Positions 17,189-25,400 of a DNA stretch of 64,000 bases are shown here, in pieces. The notes under the pieces were generated by a model. The model saw only the letters and a list, made by a program, of their open reading frames with translations, was not told the DNA's origin and searched no databases. Made by a program: the position numbers and the translations under genes. Source of the DNA: Lewinellaceae bacterium (lineage in GTDB: Bacteria > Bacteroidota > Bacteroidia > Chitinophagales > Saprospiraceae); the NCBI GenBank assembly GCA_020636405.1, contig JACJXW010000006.1, positions 248,001 through 312,000 of the forward strand, written 5' to 3'. The first letter of the stretch is position 1. Every line of letters starts with the position of its first letter.

Positions 17189-18463
17189 TCACTCCGCCAC
17201 CACAATATACTTATTCTTCTTCCCATTCTCTACCATCAGGTATTTGCCGTGGAGCAGGGCCTCGTGGCTGACGGTGGCTTCGTGGCCATCGATCTTGTCC
17301 TTATTGATGCTAATGGCATTGCCCTGTATGGCGCGTCGGGCTTCCCCTTTGGAACCCAGAATAGCGGTATGCTCCGTCAGGAGGTCGACGATGTTGACGC
17401 CACCGGCCAGCAGGCCGCGGGAAACGGTGTAGCTGGGAATCTCGGCGGCGACTGTGGCCAATTCCCCTTTGCCCAGTTCGAGGAGGTTCTCCTTGGTGGC
17501 CTTGCGGCCGAACAACAATTCGCTCACCCGGAGTACGGAGCGGTAATCCTCCTCTGAATGTACCCGGACGGTGAGTTCCTCGGCCAGCAGGCGTTTGAGT
17601 TCCTGCGGATTTCCGGCAAGTTCCTGCTCCCGCGTCTCGATCTCTTCGCGCGATTTCAGGGTGAAGTAGCGTGTGAATTTGGGCGTATCGGCATCATCGG
17701 CGTTGATCCAGAACTGGTAGAACTTGTACGGGGTAGTCAGTTCTGCATCCAGCCAGATGTTGCCTTCGGTGGATTTACCGAATTTGGAGCCGTCGGCCTT
17801 GGTCAGCAGCGGGGTGGTCATGGCATAGGCGTGTTCGCCCAGGTTCTTGCGGATGAACTCGGTACCGGAAGTGATGTTGCCCCATTGATCGGAGCCTCCC
17901 ATTTGCAGGCGCACACCATACTGTTGGAACAACACCTGGAAGTCGTAGGCCTGGAGCAACTGGTAGCTGAATTCTGTAAAGGAAATGCCGGTTTCGAGCC
18001 GCTTCTGTACGGATTCTTTAGACATCATGTAATTGACGGTCAGTGTCTTACCTACATCGCGCAGAAAGTCGAGCACGTTCATGTTCTGGTAGAAATCCAG
18101 GTTGTTGACCATCAGGGCGCGGTTGTCCCCTTTATCGAATTCGAGAAATTTGCGAATCTGCGTTTTCTGGTGTTCCAGGTTGGCGTCCAGTTCCTCGTAG
18201 GTTTTCAGTTCTCTTTCGGCGTCCTTCCCGGAAGGGTCGCCGATGCGGCCGGTGGCGCCGCCCATGAGCACTACAGGCTGGTGGCCGGAGCGCTGGAAAA
18301 GGTCGAGCAGCATGATCTGCACGTAGTTGCCGATGGTGAGTGCCGGGGCAGTAGGGTCGAAACCAATGTAGCCCTTCATCATGCCTTTGCCGAGCGTTTC
18401 TTCAATGCCGGGCGTTGCATCCTGCAACATGCCCCTCCACTTTAGTTCTTCGATAAAATTCAT
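17189..18463 (-). CDS. tyrS: Tyrosyl-tRNA synthetase
   Basis: A 424-residue class I aminoacyl-tRNA synthetase that charges tRNA-Tyr. The Rossmann domain has GYIGFDPTAPALTIGNY at residues 31-47, GGATGRIGDPSGKD near 80-93, the Tyr-binding FSYQLLQAYDF and QMGGSDQWGN motifs, and the KMSKS equivalent as SKFGKST. A C-terminal S4-type RNA-binding domain (GKYLMVENGKKNKY) closes the protein. The HIGH signature reads TIGN (T43, N46), so both usual histidines differ. A -7 element lies 32 bp upstream of the ATG. Single-gene unit. Confidence 0.96.
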   Translation of the reverse strand: MNFIEELKWRGMLQDATPGIEETLGKGMMKGYIGFDPTAPALTIGNYVQIMLLDLFQRSGHQPVVLMGGATGRIGDPSGKDAERELKTYEELDANLEHQKTQIRKFLEFDKGDNRALMVNNLDFYQNMNVLDFLRDVGKTLTVNYMMSKESVQKRLETGISFTEFSYQLLQAYDFQVLFQQYGVRLQMGGSDQWGNITSGTEFIRKNLGEHAYAMTTPLLTKADGSKFGKSTEGNIWLDAELTTPYKFYQFWINADDADTPKFTRYFTLKSREEIETREQELAGNPQELKRLLAEELTVRVHSEEDYRSVLRVSELLFGRKATKENLLELGKGELATVAAEIPSYTVSRGLLAGGVNIVDLLTEHTAILGSKGEARRAIQGNAISINKDKIDGHEATVSHEALLHGKYLMVENGKKNKYIVVAE

Positions 18464-18494
18464 CGCTGTATCAGGTTTAAGATCTTTGCGGGCG

Positions 18495-18502
18495 CAAATT
18501 TA
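18495..18502 (-). promoter_or_regulatory. Putative -7 element for tyrS
   Basis: TAAATTTG on the minus strand fits TAnnTTTG and leaves a leader of about 25 nt before the tyrS ATG. The -33 region is not obvious. Confidence 0.5.
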
Positions 18503-18570
18503 GTCTTTTTGGCCGGCATTAGGAACTGTACCAACGATGGGATGAGCAGAAAGGTTTCAGGGGAGGATTA

Positions 18571-18750
18571 GTGTATGGTGTATTCGTGCATCCGGAGCGT
18601 TAAATGCTTAGCCCTACCAATACACGAATGCACGAATGCACGAATGCACGAATGCACGAATGCACGAATGCACGAATGCACGAATGCACGAATACACGAA
18701 TGCACGAATACACGAATGCACCAATACACGAATACACGAATACACGAATT
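18571..18750. repeat. Intergenic opposed-arm repeat with 16 x 8-bp tandem array (locus A)
   Basis: From 18623 to 18750 run sixteen head-to-tail 8-bp units of consensus CACGAATG; the first eight are identical, later ones alternate G/A at the last base, one is CACCAATA and the last is CACGAATT. About 30 bp before the array, GTGTATTCGTGCAT at 18578-18591 is the exact complement of a 14-bp stretch in the array (18684-18697), so the locus can fold on itself. It lies between the tyrS promoter and the 3' end of the exonuclease gene. Confidence 0.95.
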
Positions 18751-18760
18751 ACCCTCTTCT

Positions 18761-19510
18761 TCACTTCACATGCGACACCTGTCCCTCCTCCAGCAGCGGC
18801 ATATATTTATAGCGGAGGTAGAGCTGGATGGTGGCCAGCACATCCTTTTCGCAATAGAGCGCGAGGCGTTCCAGGTCTTTATCTTCCCAGTAGACGCGGC
18901 CGACGTCGCTGCCGTCGATGTCGTCTTTGGGAGAGGGGAAGCCCAGCAGGGCGGCCAGCAATTTTAGGGAAGTGTAGTGTTTGCGGTCGCCGAACTTCCA
19001 CATTTCCATGGTGTCCAGGATGTGTTTGGTTTCCCAGGGTTTTTTGCCGGAGATGTTGAAAGGCACCGGCAGGGGCAGTTGATGGACGACGAGGCGGCGG
19101 CAGATGTAGGGGATGTCAAACTCTTTGGAGTTGTGGCCGCAGAAGCCATGTTTATTGGGGTCGTTGTAGTATTTGAATACCATTTGGGAAAACTCGTAGA
19201 GCAGTTCTTTCTCATTCTCGCTGGCGAAGGACTTAAGGCGGACCTTGAGGAGCTGGTCTTCTTTATCCCGGTAAACTACGCCCACGGAAATGCAGACGAT
19301 CTTCCCGAACTCAGCGAAAATGGCGGCGCGCTCTTTATACAGGGCAGCATAGTCGGGTTCTTCTTCCCCATCATTGCGCGACAGCTGCCGCGCTTTGATC
19401 TGCCACAGCTCCTGAAAATCTTCGCTCAGGTTTTCATAGTCGGGTTTGCCCGAAACAGTTTCAATGTCAAGGAAGAGTATATTAGCAATATCGATGTTGT
19501 GTTCGTGCAT
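18761..19510 (-). CDS. 3'-5' exonuclease, PolB-type DEDD fold
   Basis: A 249-residue protein with an RNase H-like exonuclease fold. Exo I is LFLDIETVSG (D15, E17), Exo II is GHNSKEFDIPYICRR with the Asp in EFD, and Exo III lies in YCEKDVLATIQLYLRYKYM with the Asp of KDV. This arrangement fits the predicted PolB-like exonuclease family that occurs as stand-alone proteins in bacteria. No polymerase domain is present, so it is likely a repair or RNA/DNA trimming enzyme. It ends 11 bp from the tandem array of locus A. Confidence 0.8.
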   Translation of the reverse strand: MHEHNIDIANILFLDIETVSGKPDYENLSEDFQELWQIKARQLSRNDGEEEPDYAALYKERAAIFAEFGKIVCISVGVVYRDKEDQLLKVRLKSFASENEKELLYEFSQMVFKYYNDPNKHGFCGHNSKEFDIPYICRRLVVHQLPLPVPFNISGKKPWETKHILDTMEMWKFGDRKHYTSLKLLAALLGFPSPKDDIDGSDVGRVYWEDKDLERLALYCEKDVLATIQLYLRYKYMPLLEEGQVSHVK

Positions 19511-19736
19511 GGTTTGGCATTTTTATCGGGCATAACAGGTGTCCGTCAAAACTAAGAAAAAGCCAGGAAATCAAGGGCAGAAGAGGATGTTAATCCGGAT
19601 AAAAGAGTGGCATGGAGGCTGGAAACCAGGAAAAAATATTCTTCCGGGATACAATTTTCTAAAATGGGCCGCCGTTTTATTCGCGGCTTACAACACGCAA
19701 CTTACTAACTATTAGCTAACAAACCATTTATTTATT

Positions 19737-20762
19737 ATGGCTACTAACGGTCCAAGTCCTACACCCACTAACTCAGGCCCTGGCAAACAGGATAAGTCCC
19801 AACAACAACTCAAGGTAGCGGCCATCGTGACCATCGCGGTGCTGGCTATTCTCTGCATTGTTTTGGTGGCTAACCTGGTGAGCAAAAACAAGGCCAACAA
19901 CAATTTAACTTACGAGCTGAACGAGTCCGAACAGCTGAAGGCAGAACTGGAAAAGCAATACTACGAGTCGCTTTCCGAACTGGAAGAACTGCGCGGCAGT
20001 AACGAAGAACTCAACGCACTGATCGAACAACAGAAATCTGAACTGAAGGATTCCAAAGAGCGCATCGAAGCGCTGCTGCGCGACAGCCGCAACCTGGCCC
20101 AGGCCCGCAAGGAAATCAAAAATCTGACGGCTCAGGTAGAACAATACCTGGCTGAGATCAACCAGCTGCGCCAGGAGAACGAACAGCTGACTGCCCGTAC
20201 CACCGAGCTGAGCGCTGAAAATATGACCTTGACTACCAACCTGGATTCGGCTCGTGTCCGCAACATGGAACTTTCTTCCGCCAAGGCCGCCCTGGCCAGT
20301 GAAAAAGATGCCATCGAAGCGGAGCGCTCCTACCTGGCCAAAAAGGTGAACGTCGCTTCCGTGATCAAGGTCAATAACCTGGAGGCCAATGGGATGAAAA
20401 TGAAAGGAAGCGGAAAAGCCGTAGCCCGCAGGAGTGCCAAGAATGTCGACCAGATCCAGGTCTGCTTCAAAACTTCCGCCAACGAAGTGGCAGAACCGGG
20501 CCTCGAGCAGTTTATGGTCCGCATTATCAGCCCTCTGGGTGAAACGCTGGCGGTTGAGGAACTGGGCTCCGGTATCTTCACCAACAGCGCTACCGGCGAA
20601 CAGATCCGCTATACCCAGCTGGAAGAAGTGGATTACAACCAGAACGAAAAGCAGGTCTGCACGGTCTGGTCCACCGACCAAACCTTTGCTGAGGGCAACT
20701 ACAAGGTAGAAGTCTACAACAAGGGATATCTGGCCGGCAGTACTTCGCTGAGCCTGAAGTAA
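19737..20762 (+). CDS. Single-pass membrane protein with long coiled coil
   Basis: A 341-residue protein. After a Pro/Ser/Thr/Gly-rich cytoplasmic tail of about 25 residues comes one transmembrane helix (VAAIVTIAVLAILCIVLVANLV, about 27-48). Residues 55-210 form a long coiled coil of Glu/Gln/Leu heptads. The C-terminal 130 residues are beta-rich (IQVCFKTSANEVAEPGLEQFMVRIISP ... GNYKVEVYNKGYLAGSTSLSLK), with two Cys (VCFK, VCTV). The topology puts the coil and beta domain in the periplasm, like envelope spacer proteins; I do not recognise a named function. A strong terminator follows, so it is a single-gene unit. Confidence 0.7.
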   Translation: MATNGPSPTPTNSGPGKQDKSQQQLKVAAIVTIAVLAILCIVLVANLVSKNKANNNLTYELNESEQLKAELEKQYYESLSELEELRGSNEELNALIEQQKSELKDSKERIEALLRDSRNLAQARKEIKNLTAQVEQYLAEINQLRQENEQLTARTTELSAENMTLTTNLDSARVRNMELSSAKAALASEKDAIEAERSYLAKKVNVASVIKVNNLEANGMKMKGSGKAVARRSAKNVDQIQVCFKTSANEVAEPGLEQFMVRIISPLGETLAVEELGSGIFTNSATGEQIRYTQLEEVDYNQNEKQVCTVWSTDQTFAEGNYKVEVYNKGYLAGSTSLSLK

Positions 20763-20779
20763 ATCCAAGGCCTTACAAT

Positions 20780-20817
20780 AAAAAGCCGGGGTTGCCGTCA
20801 GGGAATCCCGGCTTTTT
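20780..20817 (+). terminator. Rho-independent terminator
   Basis: Perfect 11-bp stem AAAAAGCCGGG / CCCGGCTTTTT, 17 bp after the stop of the coiled-coil gene, with the T-run forming the 3' side. Confidence 0.85.
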
Positions 20818-20925
20818 ATTAGGGGCCAGGCCGGTTTCTCTCAGCCTGGTATGTGCTTAGACAATTATAGCCTGACATCTTCTGCTTCGACCGCAAAGCG
20901 CCATCAGTGTTTTCCTGGGGTTCCG

Positions 20926-21110
20926 CTCAAATTGTTGAATGGTTGTATTGTTAGATTGTTATTGTCCAAGCGCATACCAGCAGGAAACTTCTCAGGGCCG
21001 CGCCGGCAGAAAAAATAAGTTTCGGCTATTTTTAGTCGCGGAAGGCGGCAAACCTTCCTGGCTTTTGCCTCCGATAATGAACAATTGCCCCTCCTCAACA
21101 ATTCTCTTAA
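20926..21110. repeat. Intergenic opposed-arm repeat (locus D)
   Basis: The left arm is a run of ATTGTTG-like words (20930-20970) and the right arm carries the complement (ACAATTG, TCAACAATT at 21080-21103). AATTGTTGA at 20930-20938 and TCAACAATT at 21095-21103 are exact complements. The spacer is about 110 bp. Same design as the loci at 18.6, 54.0 and 58.6 kb. Confidence 0.5.
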
Positions 21111-21117
21111 GGACTTG

Positions 21118-21125
21118 TATATTTG
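21118..21125 (+). promoter_or_regulatory. Putative -7 element for DUF2452 gene
   Basis: TATATTTG matches TAnnTTTG exactly and lies 33 bp upstream of the chosen ATG and just after the right arm of repeat locus D. Confidence 0.5.
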
Positions 21126-21158
21126 TGGCAGCCGTTAAATGGTACTATGGAGGAAAAA

Positions 21159-21623
21159 ATGAACGACAAACAGGAAGAATTTATTAATCCTATAGATAAG
21201 GACAAGATAGCGGAAAGCCCGCACAACCTTCCCTATGCCCATACTATAGGAGGCGCTCAGATCAAGCCCATCGATAAAGGTAAGGCGAAGGGGCGTGCCG
21301 TAACGGCTATGTATAAGCAGACGGATATGCAGCTCAACCAGATCAAAAAACAGATCGAATTGTTGGCCCAGCAAGCCAAAGCTATCCACAGCCGCGTTGC
21401 CATTTCAGAGCAGATCTATAATGCCGAGATGAACTTTGAACCGCTCATCGGCTTTACCTACCACCTCTATCAACGCAACAACGGGACTTATGTGCTTTCC
21501 ATGGTCTCCCCCGGAGAGTGGGGCGAAAATCCTCCTTACCAATTTATCGCTACCGTCGAGCTCCTCTCCGATCACACCTGGGATGTGCTGGAACAGGCGG
21601 AGCAGCCAGGGGGGGCGGGATAA
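21159..21623 (+). CDS. DUF2452-family protein
   Basis: I choose the ATG at 21159 because GGAGG at 21149-21153 stands 5 bp before it; the ATG at 21147 would put this sequence inside the coding region. The product is 154 residues, soluble, with the family's PYAHTIGGAQIKPID opening, a central amphipathic helix (MQLNQIKKQIELLAQQAKAIHSRVAISEQIY) and a beta-rich second half (FEPLIGFTYHLYQRNNGTYVLSMVSP). The family is widespread in Bacteroidota and other bacteria without a known role. It is followed 74 bp later by a secreted DUF1573 gene that may be co-transcribed. Confidence 0.75.
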   Translation: MNDKQEEFINPIDKDKIAESPHNLPYAHTIGGAQIKPIDKGKAKGRAVTAMYKQTDMQLNQIKKQIELLAQQAKAIHSRVAISEQIYNAEMNFEPLIGFTYHLYQRNNGTYVLSMVSPGEWGENPPYQFIATVELLSDHTWDVLEQAEQPGGAG

Positions 21624-21697
21624 CGAATCAACGCATAGCTAAAATATCACTTCAGGGCGTTCCAATCTTATCATAGGCAAACCTAAAAGCAGGCAAG

Positions 21698-22072
21698 ATG
21701 AAATTCCTCCTATTGTTCTTATCCTTTCTATCGCTCCACCTGCTGCCGGCAGGGCAACCCTCAACCTCCAAGGTCGAATGGCTGACTGATGTTACTCATG
21801 ATTTTGGCGATATACCGCAGAGAAAACCGGCGAAGTACGAGTTCCGTTTCCGCAACATCAGTGACGGGCCTCTGATCGTTGACAATGTACGCCCGTCTTG
21901 CGGTTGTACGGTGCCTGGCTGGGATGTGGCGGCAGTCCCTCCTGATAGCATTGGGGTGATTTCCGTCGAATACGATGCGCGCGACCTGGGGTACTTTTAC
22001 AAAAAAGTGAAGGTCTACTTTAGCGGGCAGCGCCGGGCCGAGGTCTTATACATCGAGGGATGGGTGGAATAA
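21698..22072 (+). CDS. Secreted DUF1573 (Ig-like) protein
   Basis: A 124-residue protein with a signal peptide (about 1-20, LLPAGQ) followed by one DUF1573 domain: HDFGDIPQRKPAKYEFRFRNISDGPLIVDNVRPSCGCTVP, then SIGVISVEYDARDLGYFYKKVKVYF. The RPSCGCT motif is the family hallmark. The domain is an MSP/Ig-like beta sandwich found in very many Bacteroidota exported proteins; its role is not established. It ends in a hairpin terminator. Confidence 0.88.
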   Translation: MKFLLLFLSFLSLHLLPAGQPSTSKVEWLTDVTHDFGDIPQRKPAKYEFRFRNISDGPLIVDNVRPSCGCTVPGWDVAAVPPDSIGVISVEYDARDLGYFYKKVKVYFSGQRRAEVLYIEGWVE

Positions 22073-22076
22073 AAAA

Positions 22077-22106
22077 GGGGAATGCCGGATGAGTCCGATA
22101 TTCCCC
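22077..22106 (+). terminator. Hairpin after DUF1573 gene
   Basis: Stem of GGGGAAT with ATTCCCC plus an inner CGGA/TCCG pair, 5 bp after the stop. The 3' side has C-rich rather than T-rich sequence. Confidence 0.6.
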
Positions 22107-22433
22107 CCTCAATTGTGAGTCGTTATACAAAAAAATAAAAACAGGGGGTGAAGGGTTAGAAGCCGTGCTGATTCATAGATTGAAAGTCGCTGTTGGATTA
22201 TCGTTAATCCCCCTCATTTTGTTGTTTTTTCACCCCCTGTCCGCGTTGTTCGGAGTGTTGTGGCCCCGAACAACACTAGCTTTGATTTTTTGAGGTGAGC
22301 CAGGAACCTCTTCCGTTTTTTTCCATAGATGTCGGTACGGGAGGGCTCTGTTACTCCCTGTAAAGATGCAACTAATCTCAGTGAGAGTAACTTCACTATT
22401 GTTCCAAAAATCTGGACTAATGTTCATCTTTCG
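22107..22433. other. 327-bp convergent intergenic region with two inverted repeats
   Basis: A perfect 12-bp inverted repeat ACAGGGGGTGAA (22141-22152) / TTCACCCCCTGT (22229-22240) encloses 76 bp, and a perfect 9-bp stem GTTGTTCGG / CCGAACAAC spans 22245-22274. The rest up to the hybrid-regulator stop contains short open frames that look accidental. This may be a two-way terminator region or a small structured RNA. Confidence 0.45.
22245..22274 (-). terminator. Hairpin downstream of hybrid regulator
   Basis: Perfect 9-bp stem with a 12-nt loop, 160 bp after the stop of the hybrid two-component regulator on the minus strand. No long T-run follows. Confidence 0.35.
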
Positions 22434-25400
22434 TTAAAAGCGAGCTTCTTTGGGACTTATGTTGAATTCCTTTTTAAAACAGCGTGAAAAATAATTGGGG
22501 TCTTTGAATCCGAAGTCGTATGCAGCCTGTTTGACGGTGAGATCCGGGTTTTGTTCGAGTGCCTGTTTGGCGTACTTGAGGCGGATTCCCCGGATAAAGA
22601 GGGCAGTAGAACGGCCAGCCAGGGCGGTGAGCTTATTATGGAGTTGTGTTTTACTCATCTTCATAGCCAGCTGCAGCTCTGCGGGGCCAAAGTCTACGTT
22701 AGATAAATTGTCCACAACCACCTGATAGGCCTGCAGGAGAAATTCTTCTTCTCTATCGGGCTTCGGAGTGAAGCCTGCAGTAGGGGCGCCGTGCAGCAGG
22801 GTGGCACGCAGGTGCCTCTGCAACCGGGTTCGGTTTTCGGTGAGCTGCCGCAGCTGGGCCAATAGTTCCTTTTTATCAAATGGTTTGGGGAGGTAAGCAT
22901 CGGCGCCTGTCTCATATCCCTGGGTGCGGGAACGCACATCTGAACGTGCCGTCAGCAACAGAATAGGAATATGGCTGGTCTCCAGGCGGTTTTTCAACTG
23001 CCGGCAAAGTTCCAGCCCGTCCATTTCCGGCATCATGATATCGCTGATGATGATATCCGGGACTTCGCGGGCCGCCATTTCCAATCCCTCCTTGCCGTTT
23101 CTGGCTACCGCGAGGCTGTAATCGCTGTGCAGGATGACGGAGAGGTAATGGATAACATCTTCATTATCCTCCACGATGAGCAGATTTAATCCGCGGTGGC
23201 TACCGCTACTGATTTTTTTGGCACTTTGGGGCAAGGATTCCTCCACCGGGGAAACGAATGGCACAGCCGCTCTCGGCCCCTGGTTGCGAATAGGGAGCAG
23301 TAAGCGGAAAGTGGCGCCGGCTCCATCGGGGCTTTGGGCTTCAATAGTTCCGCCCAGAAGAGACACCAACTCCCGGGTGAGCGCCAGGCCTATGCCGGCT
23401 CCGGGATGCACGCTTCGCCCCCTGAAACCCCGTTCAAAAATGTGCGGCAATTCGCCGGCAGGGATCCCCTTGCCGGTGTCCTCAACGGTGACCTGAAGAT
23501 GAGGGGCTCCATTGATGGTAACTTCCAGGGTGCTGAGTGTAACCGCTCCTCCCCGGGGCGTGAATTTCAGCGCATTGGATAAGAGATTAGAGAGGATCTT
23601 CTGCAGCTTATCGGGGTCGTAGTCCATCTCGAGGGATCTGGCCTGGTGCCGGGCCTTCCACCGAATGCCTTTACCTGCAGCCAGAGCGGCGAAGGGTTCC
23701 TGAGTGGCCCGGATGAAGGAGATCACATCGCTTTGTACCCTATTTACCTCCATAGAACCGCTTTCCACCATACTCAGGTCCAGCAATTGATTGGCCAGAC
23801 GGAGCAATTGCCGGGCATTGCGCAGGATCATTTCCAAGCCTTTCTTCAGGTTTGGCATGGCATCTTCCCTGAGCTGTTCGGCGACCCCGCCGATCACCGT
23901 CAGGGGAGTACGCAGCTCGTGGGCGATGTCTGTAAAGAACCTGGCTTTGATGGCATCCAGTTCTTTGAGCTGTTCAGCTTCGCGCTGTTTAAACTCCAGT
24001 TGTGCATTAAGGCGCATGCGCCGTCGCTGGAATGTGAAGAGCCAATACAGCAGGAACATCGCCGCCAGGCAATAAGCCAGGATCGCCGGGCGGGTTTGCC
24101 ACAGCGGCGGACTGATGGTGACCTGAAAGCGCAGCGGTTCGGCCGTCCATTGCCCATCGCTGTTGGCGGCTTTGAGCAGGAAAGTATACTTGCCGGGAGG
24201 CACCTTCAGATAACGGCCGGAACTCCGTTCGCGGGTATTGTTCCACTGGGTTTCATAGCCTTCCAGTTGGAAGGCGTACTGTACGCCCTGAGGGTCATTC
24301 AAGTCGATCCCTACATATTCAACGACAAAGGGCTGCTGGTGGTAGGCAAGGTGCACACCGCCAGCCACTTCAATGTTTTCGTCAAGATGTAAAGGTACAT
24401 TGGCCTTTTTTGCCTGATCGTAGTACTGCAGCCCGGTAATGGCAACCTGTGGGGGGGTGGGGTTATCTACCAGTTGTCCGGGGTCGAAAACCTGAAGCCA
24501 GCCGTTGATGGAACTGTAGATCATTCGCCCGTCCCTTAGCGTGAACAGCAGGCGGCCAGGGTCTTCATCTTTTATGCCCGCTTCTTGTCCGAAGTGACGG
24601 AAAGTGCCGTGCCGGGGGTCATAACGGCTGATCCCCAGCGAGGTAAACCAGATCTTCCCATTTTGGCCCTGCTCAATGCCCAGGACGCTGTTGCGGTTCA
24701 GATGGTTTTCCATGTTCCACAGCTCATGCTTTTGGGTTTTCGGGTCGAATATCGCAATACCGTAATTCATTGCGGCCAGCCATAACCTGCCGTCGGCCAT
24801 TTCGACAATATCAACGATATACATGCCTTCCAGGTGGCACTGGAAAGCGTAGCGATTCGGGGTTTCCTCTCTGGGCATGGCCTGGCAAAGGCCGCCCATT
24901 CCATTAGCGATCCAGGCGCACCCCTGGCTATCCGTAAAAACGGTGTTGATAAAAGGGCTGTTAAGTTCGCCGCCCTCGCCAGCCTCCCCATTGTACTGGG
25001 CCACTATTGTTTCATTGGCAGCGTCGAAGAGCAACAACCCTTCACTGGTAGTGCCGATCCACAGCAGCCCGTCGGGGCCTCTGGAGATCGAGGTAATCTG
25101 CTTATCGGCCAACGCGCTGCCCAAATCCTGGTGATGAAAAACAAGATCGGGATTTGCCCGGCCTAATGCTGCCAGTTCTACCCAATCCAAACCGGTATCT
25201 GTGCCAATCCATAGTTTGCCGGCCTCTTCGTCTTCAAAGAGGGCATAAACCTTATCATCCGCAATAGAGGTGGGGGCATCATCCGAATGCCGGAAGTGCG
25301 TAATGGCGCCGGTTTGGAGGCCTATTCGCTTGAGGCCTCCGGTAAAGGTGGCCACCCACAGTATGCCATCGGGGCGTTCGATTGCCGCCCATGCCGACAA

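Larger units (their letters stand above)
20763..21158. other. 396-bp intergenic region with terminator, repeat locus D and promoter
   Basis: No gene is visible. It contains the terminator at 20780-20817, the opposed-arm repeat at 20926-21110 and the -7 element at 21118-21125. Confidence 0.6.

Noticed and set aside
18623..18750. CRISPR array
   Set aside because: The 8-bp units are contiguous with no spacers, and no cas genes are present.
18604..19059. Plus-strand frame encoding MHECTNAR repeats
   Set aside because: The peptide is just the translation of the 8-bp array and then runs antisense to the exonuclease gene.
22214..22427. Two short overlapping minus-strand frames after the hybrid regulator
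   Set aside because: They overlap in different frames, lack start signals and recognisable sequence, and cover inverted repeats.
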